From contig NZ_WBOF01000003.1 of assembly GCF_009569385.1 (NCBI RefSeq), positions 1 through 64,000 on the forward strand: a stretch of 64,000 nt of DNA, in the 5' to 3' direction. Below the pieces are notes generated by a model, which did no database searches, was not told the DNA's origin, and was given only the letters and a program-made list of their open reading frames with translations. Positions 35,206 to 44,926 of this stretch are shown one piece after another; the stretch's first letter is position 1, and each line of letters starts with the position of its first letter. The position numbers were made by a program, and so were the translations under genes. Origin of the DNA: Streptomyces kaniharaensis (GTDB lineage: Bacteria > Actinomycetota > Actinomycetes > Streptomycetales > Streptomycetaceae).

Positions 35206-35907
35206 TCACGAAGCAGTCGGCTGCGGGCTCATCGCACGCTCGTACAGCTTCTCCCGCGCCCGCTTGAGCAGTTCGGCGGCCTTCTTCCGCGACGCCTCCT
35301 CTGCCTTGTCGAGCGCGCCCGGGTAGTCCGCGGACATCCCCGAGCCCGCGCTGTAGTCGACGTCGACCGTCAGGCGCAGATTCCCGTCGCAGATAGCCGA
35401 CTTGAAGCTCAGTTGGTCGACCGGCCCGGGGATGGTGTCGGTGAGCGGGTGCCGGACCGACGACTGGTAGCCCTCCTGGCCGAGCCCCCCGCCGTCGGTC
35501 ATCTCGAACTTCCGCGTCTCGGTCGGCTTGGGCCCGCCGAGCGGGGACTTGGCGATGTCCGCCTCGACCTCCAGCCAGTGGCAGCCGCGGGCCGCCTCGA
35601 AGACCAACGCATCGATGGTCACCCGCCAGTCCTCCGTTGCCGGACCGCCGTCGTAGCCGCAGCTGAGCGTCTTGGACGGGTCGCTCGCGATCCCCTCGCT
35701 CGTCACCGGTATGGATCTCCTCAGCTGCCCCGGCAGGCCAGGATCGCCCACCACCGCGCAGAGGTCGCCGACCGTGCGGTACCAGCCGACTTGTTTCGCC
35801 TTGCTGTCGCTACTGCTGCCACTGCCGCCACAGGCGGTGAGGAACACGAGGCCGGCAGCCACGAGGGCAGCCGCGCCGGTACGGGAGGTTCGATTTCGAC
35901 TCGTCAC
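35206..35907 (-). CDS. Secreted lipoprotein, DUF3558-like
   Basis: This 233-residue protein has lipobox LTAC (Cys 26) and a Ser/Gly spacer, then VGDLCAVVGDPGLPGQL, a Cys-Gly-Tyr strand (LSCGYDG), CHWLEVEADIA and a late Cys in SAICDGNLRLTVDVDY. The pattern of paired cysteines in a compact extracellular domain is that of actinobacterial DUF3558/sensor-domain lipoproteins. The C-terminal 30 residues are a charged helix. GTG 35907 is the only start before the signal peptide. No operon partner is apparent. Confidence 0.78.
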   Translation of the reverse strand: MTSRNRTSRTGAAALVAAGLVFLTACGGSGSSSDSKAKQVGWYRTVGDLCAVVGDPGLPGQLRRSIPVTSEGIASDPSKTLSCGYDGGPATEDWRVTIDALVFEAARGCHWLEVEADIAKSPLGGPKPTETRKFEMTDGGGLGQEGYQSSVRHPLTDTIPGPVDQLSFKSAICDGNLRLTVDVDYSAGSGMSADYPGALDKAEEASRKKAAELLKRAREKLYERAMSPQPTAS

Positions 35908-36379
35908 GGCGCCAGGCTAGAGCCCGCACTCCCGCGCCGTGGATGCTCTCGCTCGAATGGACATCACCACGATGGCTCAGCCACTACGCGTGGGACGACA
36001 GCACCGCTGTACTACCTCCCGGAAGGAGCTTGAGGCTCTCGGTGTCAGCGACGTTCCTGAACAGGTCCGCGTTCTCACCCAGCTCACTCAGGCCGCACGA
36101 ACTGCCCGGGTGAAGGAGCGCAGATGGGTTCGGGTACTCGCGGGAGGATCTCCCTAAGGCGCGCCAGGCTTCGAGCGGCGCAGGTCAGTGGCCTACGCCA
36201 AGGTGAGGCAAGGTCAGGTGCGGCGCTACCAGGAGCCGCACCGCTTCTCCTTGACGGCCGCGGCGGGCGTCGGGTCGGGTGGCCTGGTCGAGGACGGGGC
36301 CGATGTCCGGGTAGAAGTGGAGGGCCGCCGCGTCGGTCAGCGGCAGCCACACCCCCGGCGCCTGGCCGGGGTCGTCTTG

Positions 36380-36670
36380 TTCGGTGCGGGCGACAGTGCG
36401 GTGGAGGCCGACGGGTGGTTCCGCACCTCTGGCTCCGACCACGCCGAGCCCGCCGAGGACGGCAGCTTCGGTCCCGAGACCAAGCAGGCCATCAAGAACT
36501 TCCAGGAGGAGATGGGTCTCCCGCAGGACGGCGTCCTCGGCCCCCAGACCGGCAACGCCCTCATGGCCCACGGCGACCCGACCTACACCGGCTCGGACAT
36601 GCCCTACCGCGCGGGCGGCGGCACCAGCACCTCCTACTGCTACACGTACCTGCCCACCACCTGGCACTGA
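36380..36670 (+). pseudogene. Peptidoglycan-binding domain protein, 5'-truncated
   Basis: The last 70 codons encode a PG_binding_1 domain (DGSFGPETKQAIKNFQEEMG, LPQDGVLGPQTGNALMAHGD) and a Tyr/Thr-rich tail ending TTWH. Upstream of about 36380 the frame is open, but the minus strand there reads an unrelated protein-like segment (WLPLTDAAALHFYPDIGP), so the front has been replaced. An ATG- or GTG-started chimera from 36188 is possible but unlikely to be native. Confidence 0.65.
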
Positions 36671-36799
36671 GGTTTTCAGGGTGGGGTCGGTGGGGTGAGT
36701 GACAGCCCGGTGCCGGCCAGGCATCCGTCGATGAGGGCGGGTCGAAGTCGGATGCGCCGCAGTCCACGTCGGAGGGTGCGGGTGAGATGATCCGGATCG

Positions 36800-37111
36800 G
36801 TGATGAGAGGCGTCGACCCGAAGGCCCAGCAGCCGACCGCCACCGCGAAGCCGAGCACCCCGGCCAACCCGGCCGCCGCCGACAAGACCGCCGCCGTGCC
36901 CGTCGCCGCGCCCGCCGCCGAGGCTCCGAAGTCCCCGGCACCGCAGGCCACTTCGGCCGCGCCCGCCACCACCGCGCCGGCCGGCACCCCCGAGCTCGCG
37001 CAGACCGGCTCCAGCAGCACCGACGGCTTCCTCGCCGCCTCCGCCGCCGCCCTCCTCGCCCTCGGCGCGGGCGTCCTGATCGCCGTCCGCCGGCTGCGCA
37101 CCCAGCGCTGA
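36800..37111 (+). CDS. Sortase-anchored surface protein tail (LAQTG)
   Basis: This 103-residue frame consists of an Ala/Pro/Thr-rich wall-spanning stretch followed by the sorting signal LAQTG, a hydrophobic helix (GFLAASAAALLALGAGVLIA) and an Arg-rich end (RRLRTQR). This is the C terminus of a protein covalently fixed to peptidoglycan by a class E-type sortase, as for long chaplins. No signal peptide or functional domain precedes it, so the gene is probably truncated at its 5' end. Confidence 0.6.
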   Translation: MMRGVDPKAQQPTATAKPSTPANPAAADKTAAVPVAAPAAEAPKSPAPQATSAAPATTAPAGTPELAQTGSSSTDGFLAASAAALLALGAGVLIAVRRLRTQR

Positions 37112-37119
37112 CCGGAGTG

Positions 37120-38022
37120 TCAGTCCGGCAGCCAGTGCAGCTCGTGCGCCAGGGTTTTGGCGACGGCACGGATGCGGCGGTGTAGTGGCGACTCCTCGCG
37201 TGGGAGGACCAGGTGGAACGTCAGGCTGGGCGCGCCCCGCAGCGGTCGCCAGGTGAGACCGGCCGGTTGTGCCGTGGCTGCGGCTTCTCCGGCCGGGGCG
37301 AGGGTGACCCCATCGCGCAGGTCGCGCTGTGACATGTCGAAAGAGACTGCGGGCGTGTGGAATCGGGGGTGTGGTCGGATGTCTCGGAACAGCGCGGACA
37401 GCTGATCGTGGATCACGGCGTTGGCCGCACGGTCCGGGAGTCGCAGCGGATACGCGGCCGCGTCGGCGATCTCGATCTCCGGGCGTTCGGCCAGCGGATG
37501 GTGCTGCGCCAGCTGGACCCCGACGCGCGCACGCCGCAGCAGGAACCGGCGCACGCCACGGCCGGGCTGTTCACCGCGGGTGATCCCGGCATCGATGCGG
37601 CCGTCGGCGACCGCGGGAGAGATCTCCGGTGTCGCCATCGGGACCGCGCCGACCTCGAGTCCGCTGTTGCCGCGAATCAGCCTGTCCACCAGGGCCGGTG
37701 CCGTCTCGGCCCCGGCGCTGAGGCTGTATCCGATGCGCAGCGCGCCCAGTTCACCGGCCGCCGCGCTCCGGGCGGTGTCCCAAGCCCGGTCCAGCGCCGC
37801 CAGCGCGGGCGGCGCGGACTCCGCCAAAGCCGCACCGGCCGTGGTCAATACGACGCTGCGCGTGTTGCGGACCATCAGGGCCGCACCGAGTTCCGACTCC
37901 AATCGGCGCATCCGGGCGCTGAGTGCGGGCTGTGCGATACCGATCCGTGCGGCCGCGCGGGTGAAGTTCAACTCCTGTGCCAGCACCAGGAAGTACCGCA
38001 GGCTCACCGTATCCGGCGCCAC
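37120..38022 (-). CDS. LysR-family transcriptional regulator
   Basis: This 300-residue LysR regulator has an N-terminal winged helix-turn-helix (FLVLAQELNFTRAAARIGIA, QPALSARMRRLESELGAAL) and a LysR substrate domain (RIGYSLSAGAETAPALVDRL). GTG 38022 has GGGAGGGAAC upstream and gives the usual N terminus. It is divergent from the DUF1330 gene at 38210; the 187-bp gap should hold its operator, and that gene is its likely target. Confidence 0.92.
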   Translation of the reverse strand: MAPDTVSLRYFLVLAQELNFTRAAARIGIAQPALSARMRRLESELGAALMVRNTRSVVLTTAGAALAESAPPALAALDRAWDTARSAAAGELGALRIGYSLSAGAETAPALVDRLIRGNSGLEVGAVPMATPEISPAVADGRIDAGITRGEQPGRGVRRFLLRRARVGVQLAQHHPLAERPEIEIADAAAYPLRLPDRAANAVIHDQLSALFRDIRPHPRFHTPAVSFDMSQRDLRDGVTLAPAGEAAATAQPAGLTWRPLRGAPSLTFHLVLPREESPLHRRIRAVAKTLAHELHWLPD

Positions 38023-38209
38023 GTTCCCTCCCTGCCGATTGATAACGATCCGTTCTGAGCCTATCCCGTACCGGTCTTTCCCTCGACCGAACATCAAGCC
38101 CTAGCCTGCGATATGACGATTCAGCTCACGGCAGTACCCGTCGCCGGGATCGATCGATCTGAGTGTCAATCCGAAGTCGGACGTGTACGGCCGAACATGG
38201 GAGGTTTCC

Positions 38210-38503
38210 GTGGCTAAGGGCTACTGGGCCAGTGTCTACCCCGCCATTTCCGACCCCGAGAGGCTGACTGCCTACAACAAGCTGGCGGGTCCGGCTGTCC
38301 GGGCTGCGGGCGGGCGCCTCCTGTCCCGTGACGGTCGAGTCGTCGCCCACGAGGCCGGAATCACGCAACGCGTCGTTCTGATCGAGTTCGACAGCTTTGA
38401 ACAGGCCGTCGCGGCATACGAGAGCGAGGCATACCAGAAGGCGCTGGCGGCCCTCCCCGACGGCTTCGAGCGCGACTTCCGCATCACCGAAGGCATCGAC
38501 TGA
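38210..38503 (+). CDS. DUF1330 family protein
   Basis: This 97-residue ferredoxin-like-fold protein of the DUF1330 family has KGYWASVYPAISDPERLTAY, YNKLAGPAVRAAGGRLLSRD, VLIEFDSFEQAVAAYESEAY. GTG 38210 has GGGAGG 6 nt upstream. Members are stress- or metabolism-linked and of unknown activity. It is probably controlled by the divergent LysR regulator. Confidence 0.9.
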   Translation: MAKGYWASVYPAISDPERLTAYNKLAGPAVRAAGGRLLSRDGRVVAHEAGITQRVVLIEFDSFEQAVAAYESEAYQKALAALPDGFERDFRITEGID

Positions 38504-39131
38504 CCGGCGGGCCCAGCCATCGCTGAGCATCCGTCACCTGATACGCACACGGTGCTCAACGACGACTCACGAGACGAGTTCGAAGCGATGCCCCGCGTCC
38601 CAGTTCGCCGTCGACGTCCTCGACGGCCTGATCCCTGTCGGCGGCTCGCCGCGCTACCCAACGTCGGGCAACGGCCGGCTCCCGCGCAGTGGCGAACGAC
38701 CAGGCGAGGGCCGGGTTCACGCCTCCGTCCGGCCGAGGGCGAGGGCAGGGGCGGTGCCGGTCATCACCCAGTGCGGGAAGTGGGCGAGAGGGATCGCGGG
38801 CGTGGCAGGGGAATCCGGGTGGAACGTTCCCGCGAGCATGCGGACGCTACCAGCGCTTTGACCTGCACTCAAACGTGATTGCCGCCACGACGCCCCCGCC
38901 ATGGCCTGGGCGGATGCCGTACAGAAAGGGGCAGCCGGCCACCCACCCCGCACGGAGTTCCCGATCCGTCCGGAATTCGCCGTGATATCCGCTGGAACGC
39001 GTGGTACGGCCCCACCAGCCGTCGTCCTTGTAGTGTCAGCTGCCGAGGCTCTCGGCGACGTGGATGAGTTCCGCGTCCGAGAGCCGTGGTGGGGCACCGG
39101 TGGCGACAATAAAGGAATAGGTCCCATCCGA
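38504..39131. other. Intergenic region, no intact gene
   Basis: Several short open frames on both strands, none with start signals or known domains. The minus strand around 38725-38850 reads AGTFHPDSPATPAIPLAHFP, which could be a remnant. A small AT-richer patch lies near 39100. Confidence 0.45.
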
Positions 39132-39812
39132 TCACGTCAGCGAACGGGGACCGCCGTTGGGGTCCGGTTGCGTGATGATCGCGGGGCGACCCTTGACTGT
39201 GGCGACCCGACCATTCGGTGGCGTGCTGTTCCCGAGGAACTGACTGATGATCAGGCGCCCCTGTACGTCGGGCCCCGTGCCCAGCGTATACCCGATCGCC
39301 CAGGCGGGGGCGTCGGTCGGCAGTGGGGCCACACCGGACAGGTAGACCATCTCGCCTGCCGGGGCGGGGTAGTAGTTCTCCGGCAGGAACGCGGGCCGGA
39401 GGAGGTTGCGCTCGTCGAAGTGCATGGCGGGCTTGCCGGTGGCGTCGTTCAGCGTCCTGGAACCGAGCGGCTTGTTCAGGTGGGTGGTGATCTGTCCGTA
39501 GCCGCCAGGGTCGCAGAAGCCCGGGGGGACCGTGTGCCGCAGGGAGACCTTCACCGCGTTGGCGGACTCGCGCACCACGAGCTTGGGTTGCTTCTCGCAG
39601 CCCCAGCCGATGCCGAGTGTCAGGGTCTGGCCGTCGGAACTGACCAGCAGTGGGTAGCCGGCCACGGGGCCTTCGTAGACCTTGGCTTCCGGGCTCCGGT
39701 TGATCCATGCGTTGATGGCGAACCCGCCACCGAGAACGGCTATGGCAGCTACGGCGATCAAGCGCTTTCGTCGTCCGCGCTTCGACATCTGACGGACGGT
39801 ACTTCGCGTCAC
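39132..39812 (-). CDS. Membrane-anchored hypothetical protein
   Basis: This 226-residue protein has a basic N terminus (MTRSTVRQMSKRGRRKR), one membrane helix (LIAVAAIAVLGGGFAINAW) and an extracellular domain with two cysteines (IGWGCEKQPKLVVRESA, PPGFCDPGGYGQITTHL). The end is LPTDAPAWAIGYTLGTGPD and PAIITQPDPNGG. GTG 39812 has GGGGAGGG just upstream; ATG 39788 is an alternative. No family recognised; likely a surface protein of actinobacteria. Confidence 0.75.
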   Translation of the reverse strand: MTRSTVRQMSKRGRRKRLIAVAAIAVLGGGFAINAWINRSPEAKVYEGPVAGYPLLVSSDGQTLTLGIGWGCEKQPKLVVRESANAVKVSLRHTVPPGFCDPGGYGQITTHLNKPLGSRTLNDATGKPAMHFDERNLLRPAFLPENYYPAPAGEMVYLSGVAPLPTDAPAWAIGYTLGTGPDVQGRLIISQFLGNSTPPNGRVATVKGRPAIITQPDPNGGPRSLT

Positions 39813-39904
39813 GGGCCCTCCCCGGCAGTCACGGCCACGCTTGCGGCACGGAGTGTTGGTCCTATTCGTCGGCAGGCTCTTGGACGCCTGCGCGCAGGTC
39901 GTTC

Positions 39905-40162
39905 GGCCAGATCGGCCACCGCCGCACCCTACGGCTGCCGGCCGCGCGCACCGCCGCGACCGCGTGGCTCGACGCCCTGGCCGACGACCCGGCGACGGAG
40001 CCCGACATCCGGCTCGCGGCCCTCGTCCACCGGACCCGCTGCGCCCCCGGCGACGTCTGCGACCTCTGCGACCTCTGCGACGTCTGTGACGACACCGTGC
40101 CGACGGCGATCGCCCTGCTGCGCCGGCTCGCAACCCCGGTGGGGCGCGACCCAGGCGAGTGA
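39905..40162 (+). pseudogene. Cysteine-repeat hypothetical protein, 5'-truncated
   Basis: A clear reading frame GQIGHRRTLRLPAARTAATA, WLDALADDPATEPDIRLAAL, HRTRCAPGDVC followed by CDLCDLCDVCDD and TVPTAIALLRRLATPVG ends at 40162. No start codon lies in frame upstream, so the front is missing. The triple C-D-x-C repeat suggests a metal site. Family not known to me. Confidence 0.5.
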
Positions 40163-40224
40163 GCGCGCGCCGGGTCCTTCCGCTCCTGGTGCGAACACCA
40201 CGCCGATGCCTTCCGCTGAGCCCG

Positions 40225-43119
40225 TCACCGCGTGCCCGAGGAGTTGGCCGGCCTGCCGGGCGGCGCGGACGGGCGTGGGCCGGAAGGTGCCGCGTGGGCG
40301 AGCGCCGCGACCTCGCGGCGTGAACGGACACCGAGCTTGGTGAGGATGTGGGAGACATGGGTCTCCACGGTGCGGCGCGAGAGCAGCAGCAGCGCGGCGA
40401 TGTCGGGATTGGACAGCCCCTGCACGACCAGTTCGGCGACGCGCCGCTCCGTCGCGGTCAGCGCACCCCAGCCCGAGGCCGGGCGGGCCCGCGGTCCCCG
40501 GATCCCGGCCCGGACTCCCCAGGGGCGCAGGCGGGAGGCGGCGCGGCGCGCGTCCCAGGCCGCGCCCAGTTCGGCGTAGACCGCGCGGGCCTCACCGAAC
40601 GCGTCGCGGGCCGCGTCGCGGTCCCCGGCCGCGGCCTGGAGCACGGCGAGGTCCTCCAGGGCGTTTCCGAGCTCCGGGGGCCGACCGGCGGTGCGCTGGT
40701 GGTCGATGGCGGCGAGCAGCCGGGCCGAGTCGTTGTGCAGCAGCCCGTGGCACCAGTCGGCGGCGGCCCGGGTGGCGGGCAGCGGTTCGAGGTCGGCGTT
40801 GCGCCGGCTTACGCGCGCCGCGGCCCGCGCCGTCTCCTGGTCGTCGACGGCCAGCGCCAACCGGACCAGGCCGACCAGCCACTCCGGATGCCTCCTGACG
40901 TCGTACTCGTACGCGGGGGCCAGCAGCACCGCGAGCACCTCGAGTGCCTCACGGGGCCGGCCCGTGCGCTCGAGGGCGAGACTGCGGGCCACGATCCGGT
41001 AGGAGGCCGCCACGGGCCAGGTCGGCGGCACCGCCTCGCCGTCCAGGACCTCCAGGTGCTCGGCGGCCTCCTGCCCACTGTCGCGGCGGGCGCGGATCAG
41101 TGCGCCCAGGCTGTGATGGGCGAGCTGCCAGCGCGGCTGCGGAAGGTCGGTGGCTTCGTCCAGGACCGCCTGCGCGTCGTCCCACCGGCCGCGCTCGTAG
41201 TACCTCTCGGCGATCTTGACCAGGGTCATGGAGAGCAGCACCGCTCCGGTCCGCTCGGCGAGGGTACGGGCGTGGGCCAGGGTCTCCTCCGCCTCCTGGG
41301 AGCGGCCGAGGCTGTCCAGTGCCACGGCCCGGTGGCCCAGCAGCATGAGCCGCAGGTCGGCGAGTTCGAGATCGTTGCCGATCTCCGCCAGCGCCCGGTC
41401 GACCAGGGCCAGCGCACCGCGCTGGTCGCCCGCTCTGCTGCTGATCAGCGCGCCCGCTTTCAGGGAGTAGCCGGCAGCGGTGGCGTCGCCGAGCCGCTCC
41501 CCCTCGGCGAGTGCCTCGGCCACGGCCTCGCGGCCCCCGCCGAGCTCTCCCCGGAAGCCCCGGGCGAGCGCCAGCAGGGCCAGCAGCCGGGCGCGCCAAT
41601 GCGGCGCCAGCCGTGGGTCACCGAGGGCCTCGCGCCAGTTCGCCGCCACGTCCTGGTAGCGGCCGGCCCGCATCGCGATGCTGGTGAGCAGCCACCTGGC
41701 CCGGCCGACGAGTTCGCGGTCGGAGGTGCCCAGCAGGATGTTCCGGGCCAGTTCCTCCGCGCGCTCGACGGGGCCCATCCGGAAGTAGAGCGCCGCCAGT
41801 TGGCCCGCCAGCACGGCGCGCCGCGGGCAGTCCGCGCCGGTCTGCCGCAGGGCGTGTTCGAGCAGCTCGGCGGCGGCAGCGGGAGCACGGTCGGCAAGTC
41901 GTGTCGCGTTGTTGGCGAGCCACTCCCACTCCCAGCCGTCGGCCGCCCCCACGAGCGGCAGGATCAGCTCGGCCACCCGCTCCACCGGCGCGTCGGCGGC
42001 GATCAGCTCCTGAGCCGCCTGCCGCAGGACTGCGGCCCGCAGGGCGGACGGCGTGGCCTCGTACAGCACCTCCTTCAGCAAGGCGTGCCGAAAGCGCAGC
42101 TGGGGCCCGACCGGTTCCAGCACGCCCGCGCTCAGCGCTTCCTCCAACACCGGCAGGAGGGCACCGGCGTCTCCCGCCACCGCCGTCAGATCCGCTACCG
42201 AGAACTCGGGCCCGAGCAGGGACGCGATGCGCAGTGTCTGCTGAGCATCGGCCGAGAGACCGGCCAGTCGGTCCGCGATCACGTCCCGCAGCGCCTGAAG
42301 CTCCCCGGCGTCCCGGCCGTCCGCTGACAACTCCACCGTGCCGGCGGCCCGGTGCAGGGATCCGCCGCGACCCAGGGCGTCCAGCAGCTCCCGTACGTAG
42401 AGCGGATTGCCCGCCGCCGACTCCAGACGCTCGGCCAGCCGCGGCCCGGGGCTCCCGCCGGCCAGCAGGCCCACCAGCTCCGACACGCTCGCCTCGCTCA
42501 GGCGGTCGAGTGGGAGCACCCGTCCGCCCTGGGACTGGAGCTCTCGTCGCAGCCGCACCAGATCCGGCCGGCGTGGTACCGGGCGGCAGGTCCCGATGGC
42601 CAGCAGCGGCAGCTGCACCGCGGCCCGGCAGAGGCGACGCCACATCAGCAGGGTCGCCTCGTCGGCCCACTGCAGGTCTTCCAGTACCAGCACCACCGGG
42701 CCGGACGCACACAACCGGTCGACGTGAGCGAGTAGTTGTTCGATGGTGGCCGCCACCGGATCGGCCACGAGCAGACGCATGTGCCAGCCCGCATCGGCCT
42801 CCGGCCGTCGAAGGGGCCGCGCCGCCTCCGGGTGCCGGGGATCGGCCGAATCCGGCTGCACGCCGAGGAGTTGCGTCATCGTCGAGAGCGGTATGCGTTG
42901 CCCCAGCTCATCGCACTGCCCGATCAGCACCTGGCATCCGGCGGCCTCGGCCGCGGCGAGTGGGACGGCGAGCAATGCAGACTTGCCGATGCCCGGTTCG
43001 CCCTCGATCAGCAGGCTGCCCCCGCGACCGGCCGTGACATCGGCGACCAGAGCCTCCACCACGGCTCGTTCGGCGTCCCGTCCGACCACGCCGCCCAAAT
43101 TCCGTACCAGCATGTACAT
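40225..43119 (-). CDS. LuxR-family large ATP-binding regulator (LAL)
   Basis: This 964-residue MalT/LAL-type regulator has an N-terminal STAND-like ATPase with Walker A GEPGIGKSALLAVPLA (about 38-53), Walker B VVLVLEDLQWADEATLL and sensor LLAIGTCRPV. A long helical TPR-like middle follows. The C-terminal LuxR helix-turn-helix is LTATERRVAELVVQGLSNPD, LLLSRRTVETHVSHILTKLG. LALs activate pathway-specific operons after binding an inducer and ATP. It is divergent from the chitinase/thaumatin/glucanase genes that start 210 bp away, so control of that cassette is plausible but unproven. ATG 43119 or 43113 may be used. Confidence 0.93.
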   Translation of the reverse strand: MYMLVRNLGGVVGRDAERAVVEALVADVTAGRGGSLLIEGEPGIGKSALLAVPLAAAEAAGCQVLIGQCDELGQRIPLSTMTQLLGVQPDSADPRHPEAARPLRRPEADAGWHMRLLVADPVAATIEQLLAHVDRLCASGPVVLVLEDLQWADEATLLMWRRLCRAAVQLPLLAIGTCRPVPRRPDLVRLRRELQSQGGRVLPLDRLSEASVSELVGLLAGGSPGPRLAERLESAAGNPLYVRELLDALGRGGSLHRAAGTVELSADGRDAGELQALRDVIADRLAGLSADAQQTLRIASLLGPEFSVADLTAVAGDAGALLPVLEEALSAGVLEPVGPQLRFRHALLKEVLYEATPSALRAAVLRQAAQELIAADAPVERVAELILPLVGAADGWEWEWLANNATRLADRAPAAAAELLEHALRQTGADCPRRAVLAGQLAALYFRMGPVERAEELARNILLGTSDRELVGRARWLLTSIAMRAGRYQDVAANWREALGDPRLAPHWRARLLALLALARGFRGELGGGREAVAEALAEGERLGDATAAGYSLKAGALISSRAGDQRGALALVDRALAEIGNDLELADLRLMLLGHRAVALDSLGRSQEAEETLAHARTLAERTGAVLLSMTLVKIAERYYERGRWDDAQAVLDEATDLPQPRWQLAHHSLGALIRARRDSGQEAAEHLEVLDGEAVPPTWPVAASYRIVARSLALERTGRPREALEVLAVLLAPAYEYDVRRHPEWLVGLVRLALAVDDQETARAAARVSRRNADLEPLPATRAAADWCHGLLHNDSARLLAAIDHQRTAGRPPELGNALEDLAVLQAAAGDRDAARDAFGEARAVYAELGAAWDARRAASRLRPWGVRAGIRGPRARPASGWGALTATERRVAELVVQGLSNPDIAALLLLSRRTVETHVSHILTKLGVRSRREVAALAHAAPSGPRPSAPPGRPANSSGTR

Positions 43120-43328
43120 GACCCTAACCCGGTTCGGCGGGGTGCCAAACGTCGTCGTACGTCACACAGTTGCCGGCCGAGGCGGCCGCACCCGGCCGGA
43201 TCTCCGTGAGGCTCACGGATGTCTCGGCGGACCCGGGGCCGGAGGATCGTCTCGTCGCCGAACGTCCGGCACGGCCGGCCTGCTGTCGGTGATCCGGAAA
43301 AACCGTCACCAGGTAAGGAAAGCCAGCC

Positions 43329-44060
43329 ATGTCCTTTCGACGCTCAGCCTTGACGATCGCCGCGGCAGCGGCGGCCGTATCGGCGCTCGCACTGCCCGCC
43401 TCCGCCGTCGAGTCGGCCCGCTCAACGGCGGCGGGCCAGGCCGGCTTCGTGGTGAGCCGGGCCCAGTTCGACACGATGTTCCCGAACAAGAACCCGTTCT
43501 ACACATATGACGCGCTGGTCGGTGCGATGAGCGCCTACCCCGGCTTCGCGCACACCGGCGGCGACACGGTCAAGCGGCAGGAAGCGGCGGCCTTCCTGGC
43601 GAACGTCAGCCACGAGACCGGCGGCCTCGTCTACATCGTGGAGCAGAACACCGCCAACTATCCGACGTACTGCGACGCCAGCCAGCCCTACGGTTGCCCG
43701 GCGGGAAAGGCGGCCTACTACGGGCGAGGCCCGCTCCAGCTCAGCTGGAACTTCAACTACAAGGCGGCGGGCGACGCCCTGCACGTCGACCTGCTGAACA
43801 ACCCCAACCTGGTGCAGACCAACGCCCAGATCTCCTGGAAGACCGCGCTCTGGTACTGGAACACCCAGTCCGGGCCCGGTTCCATGACGGCGCACCAGGC
43901 GATGGTCACTGGGGCCGGATTCGGTCAGACGATCCGCAGCATCAACGGCGCGGTGGAGTGCGCCGGCCGGAACACCGCGGAGATGCAGGACAGGGTCAAC
44001 CTCTACCGGAAGTTCGCCCAGACCCTCGGCACGGCCCCCGGCAGCAATCTGACCTGCTGA
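43329..44060 (+). CDS. Secreted GH19 chitinase
   Basis: This 243-residue exported enzyme has a signal peptide (residues 1-26, ALALPASAVE) followed by a GH19 catalytic domain with no separate chitin-binding module. The catalytic Glu is in LANVSHETGGLVYIVEQ; other family blocks are YYGRGPLQLSWNFNYKAAGD and SINGAVECAGRN. Size and lack of a binding domain match Streptomyces ChiG-type enzymes, which hydrolyse chitin and inhibit fungi. GGTAAGGAAA precedes the ATG. The next two genes also encode fungal-wall-directed secreted proteins. Confidence 0.95.
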   Translation: MSFRRSALTIAAAAAAVSALALPASAVESARSTAAGQAGFVVSRAQFDTMFPNKNPFYTYDALVGAMSAYPGFAHTGGDTVKRQEAAAFLANVSHETGGLVYIVEQNTANYPTYCDASQPYGCPAGKAAYYGRGPLQLSWNFNYKAAGDALHVDLLNNPNLVQTNAQISWKTALWYWNTQSGPGSMTAHQAMVTGAGFGQTIRSINGAVECAGRNTAEMQDRVNLYRKFAQTLGTAPGSNLTC

Positions 44061-44072
44061 GCGAGTGATCCT

Positions 44073-44876
44073 ATGGAGAAGTCATTGCGCAGGCTCCTGA
44101 CCACGCTGTTCGCCACCGCCGCCGCGTTGACGGCGCTGTTGCCGAGCGCGGGTACGGCCACGGGTGCGGCCGTACCGGCCCGCACCGCCTCGGCTGTGGC
44201 TCCGGCCGCGGCGATCAACCACATGGTCACGTTCGTGAACCATTCCGCCCAGAAGCTGTGGATCGGAAGCGGCGTCAACCTCGACGGGTCGAAGCAGTTC
44301 GGCCGGTTACCGGTCCTGGCGCCCGGACAGTGGGCGACGGTGACGATCCCGGAGACGGCCGCTCCGTACCACTGGCGGGGAAAGTTCTTCGCCCGGCAGG
44401 ACTGCGGCGGCGCTTCCGGCAGTACCTTCCACTGCGGGGTGGGAGACTGCGGCCCGTTCGCAGACCACTGCACCACGGGCGAACAACCCGTCAGCCTCGC
44501 GGAGTTCAACTTCGACACCAAGGACGCCAACGCTCCCTGGTACGACGTGAGCTACGTGAACGCGTTCTCGCTGCCGATCACGATCACTCCGGTGAACGCC
44601 ACGACTCCCGCCGGCGGCGGATGCGACACGGGAGGCTGCGCAGCGGACCTGCTGCCCTCCTGCCCCTCCGCCGATCTGACGCGCCGGCCGGACGGCAGGC
44701 CGATGCTGTGCTCCAACCCCAGCCGGGACACCCCCAGCGACTACAGCCGCGCGCTCAGCGCGAAGTGCCCGAAGGCCTACACGTGGTCCAAGCAGGACCA
44801 GCAGCCGGGCAACCAGGTGATGCGGCAGTGCAGCCATTGCAGCGGCTTCACCGTCACGTTCGACGGCACTACGTGA
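44073..44876 (+). CDS. Secreted thaumatin-like protein
   Basis: This 267-residue protein has a signal peptide (about 1-32) followed by a thaumatin-family domain: MVTFVNHSAQKLWIGSG, WRGKFFARQDC, CGVGDCGPFADHC, AEFNFDTKDANAPWYDVSYV and a cysteine-rich end (CPKAYTWSKQD). The acidic cleft residues and paired cysteines fit glucan-binding or beta-1,3-glucanase members (GH152). It starts only 13 bp after the chitinase stop, so the two are co-transcribed. The expected role is attack on, or permeabilisation of, fungal walls. Confidence 0.9.
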   Translation: MEKSLRRLLTTLFATAAALTALLPSAGTATGAAVPARTASAVAPAAAINHMVTFVNHSAQKLWIGSGVNLDGSKQFGRLPVLAPGQWATVTIPETAAPYHWRGKFFARQDCGGASGSTFHCGVGDCGPFADHCTTGEQPVSLAEFNFDTKDANAPWYDVSYVNAFSLPITITPVNATTPAGGGCDTGGCAADLLPSCPSADLTRRPDGRPMLCSNPSRDTPSDYSRALSAKCPKAYTWSKQDQQPGNQVMRQCSHCSGFTVTFDGTT

Positions 44877-44926
44877 GCGAACCGTTCGCGGCTTCGCAAA
44901 GGCGATCGTCTGATGGGAGGAACACT

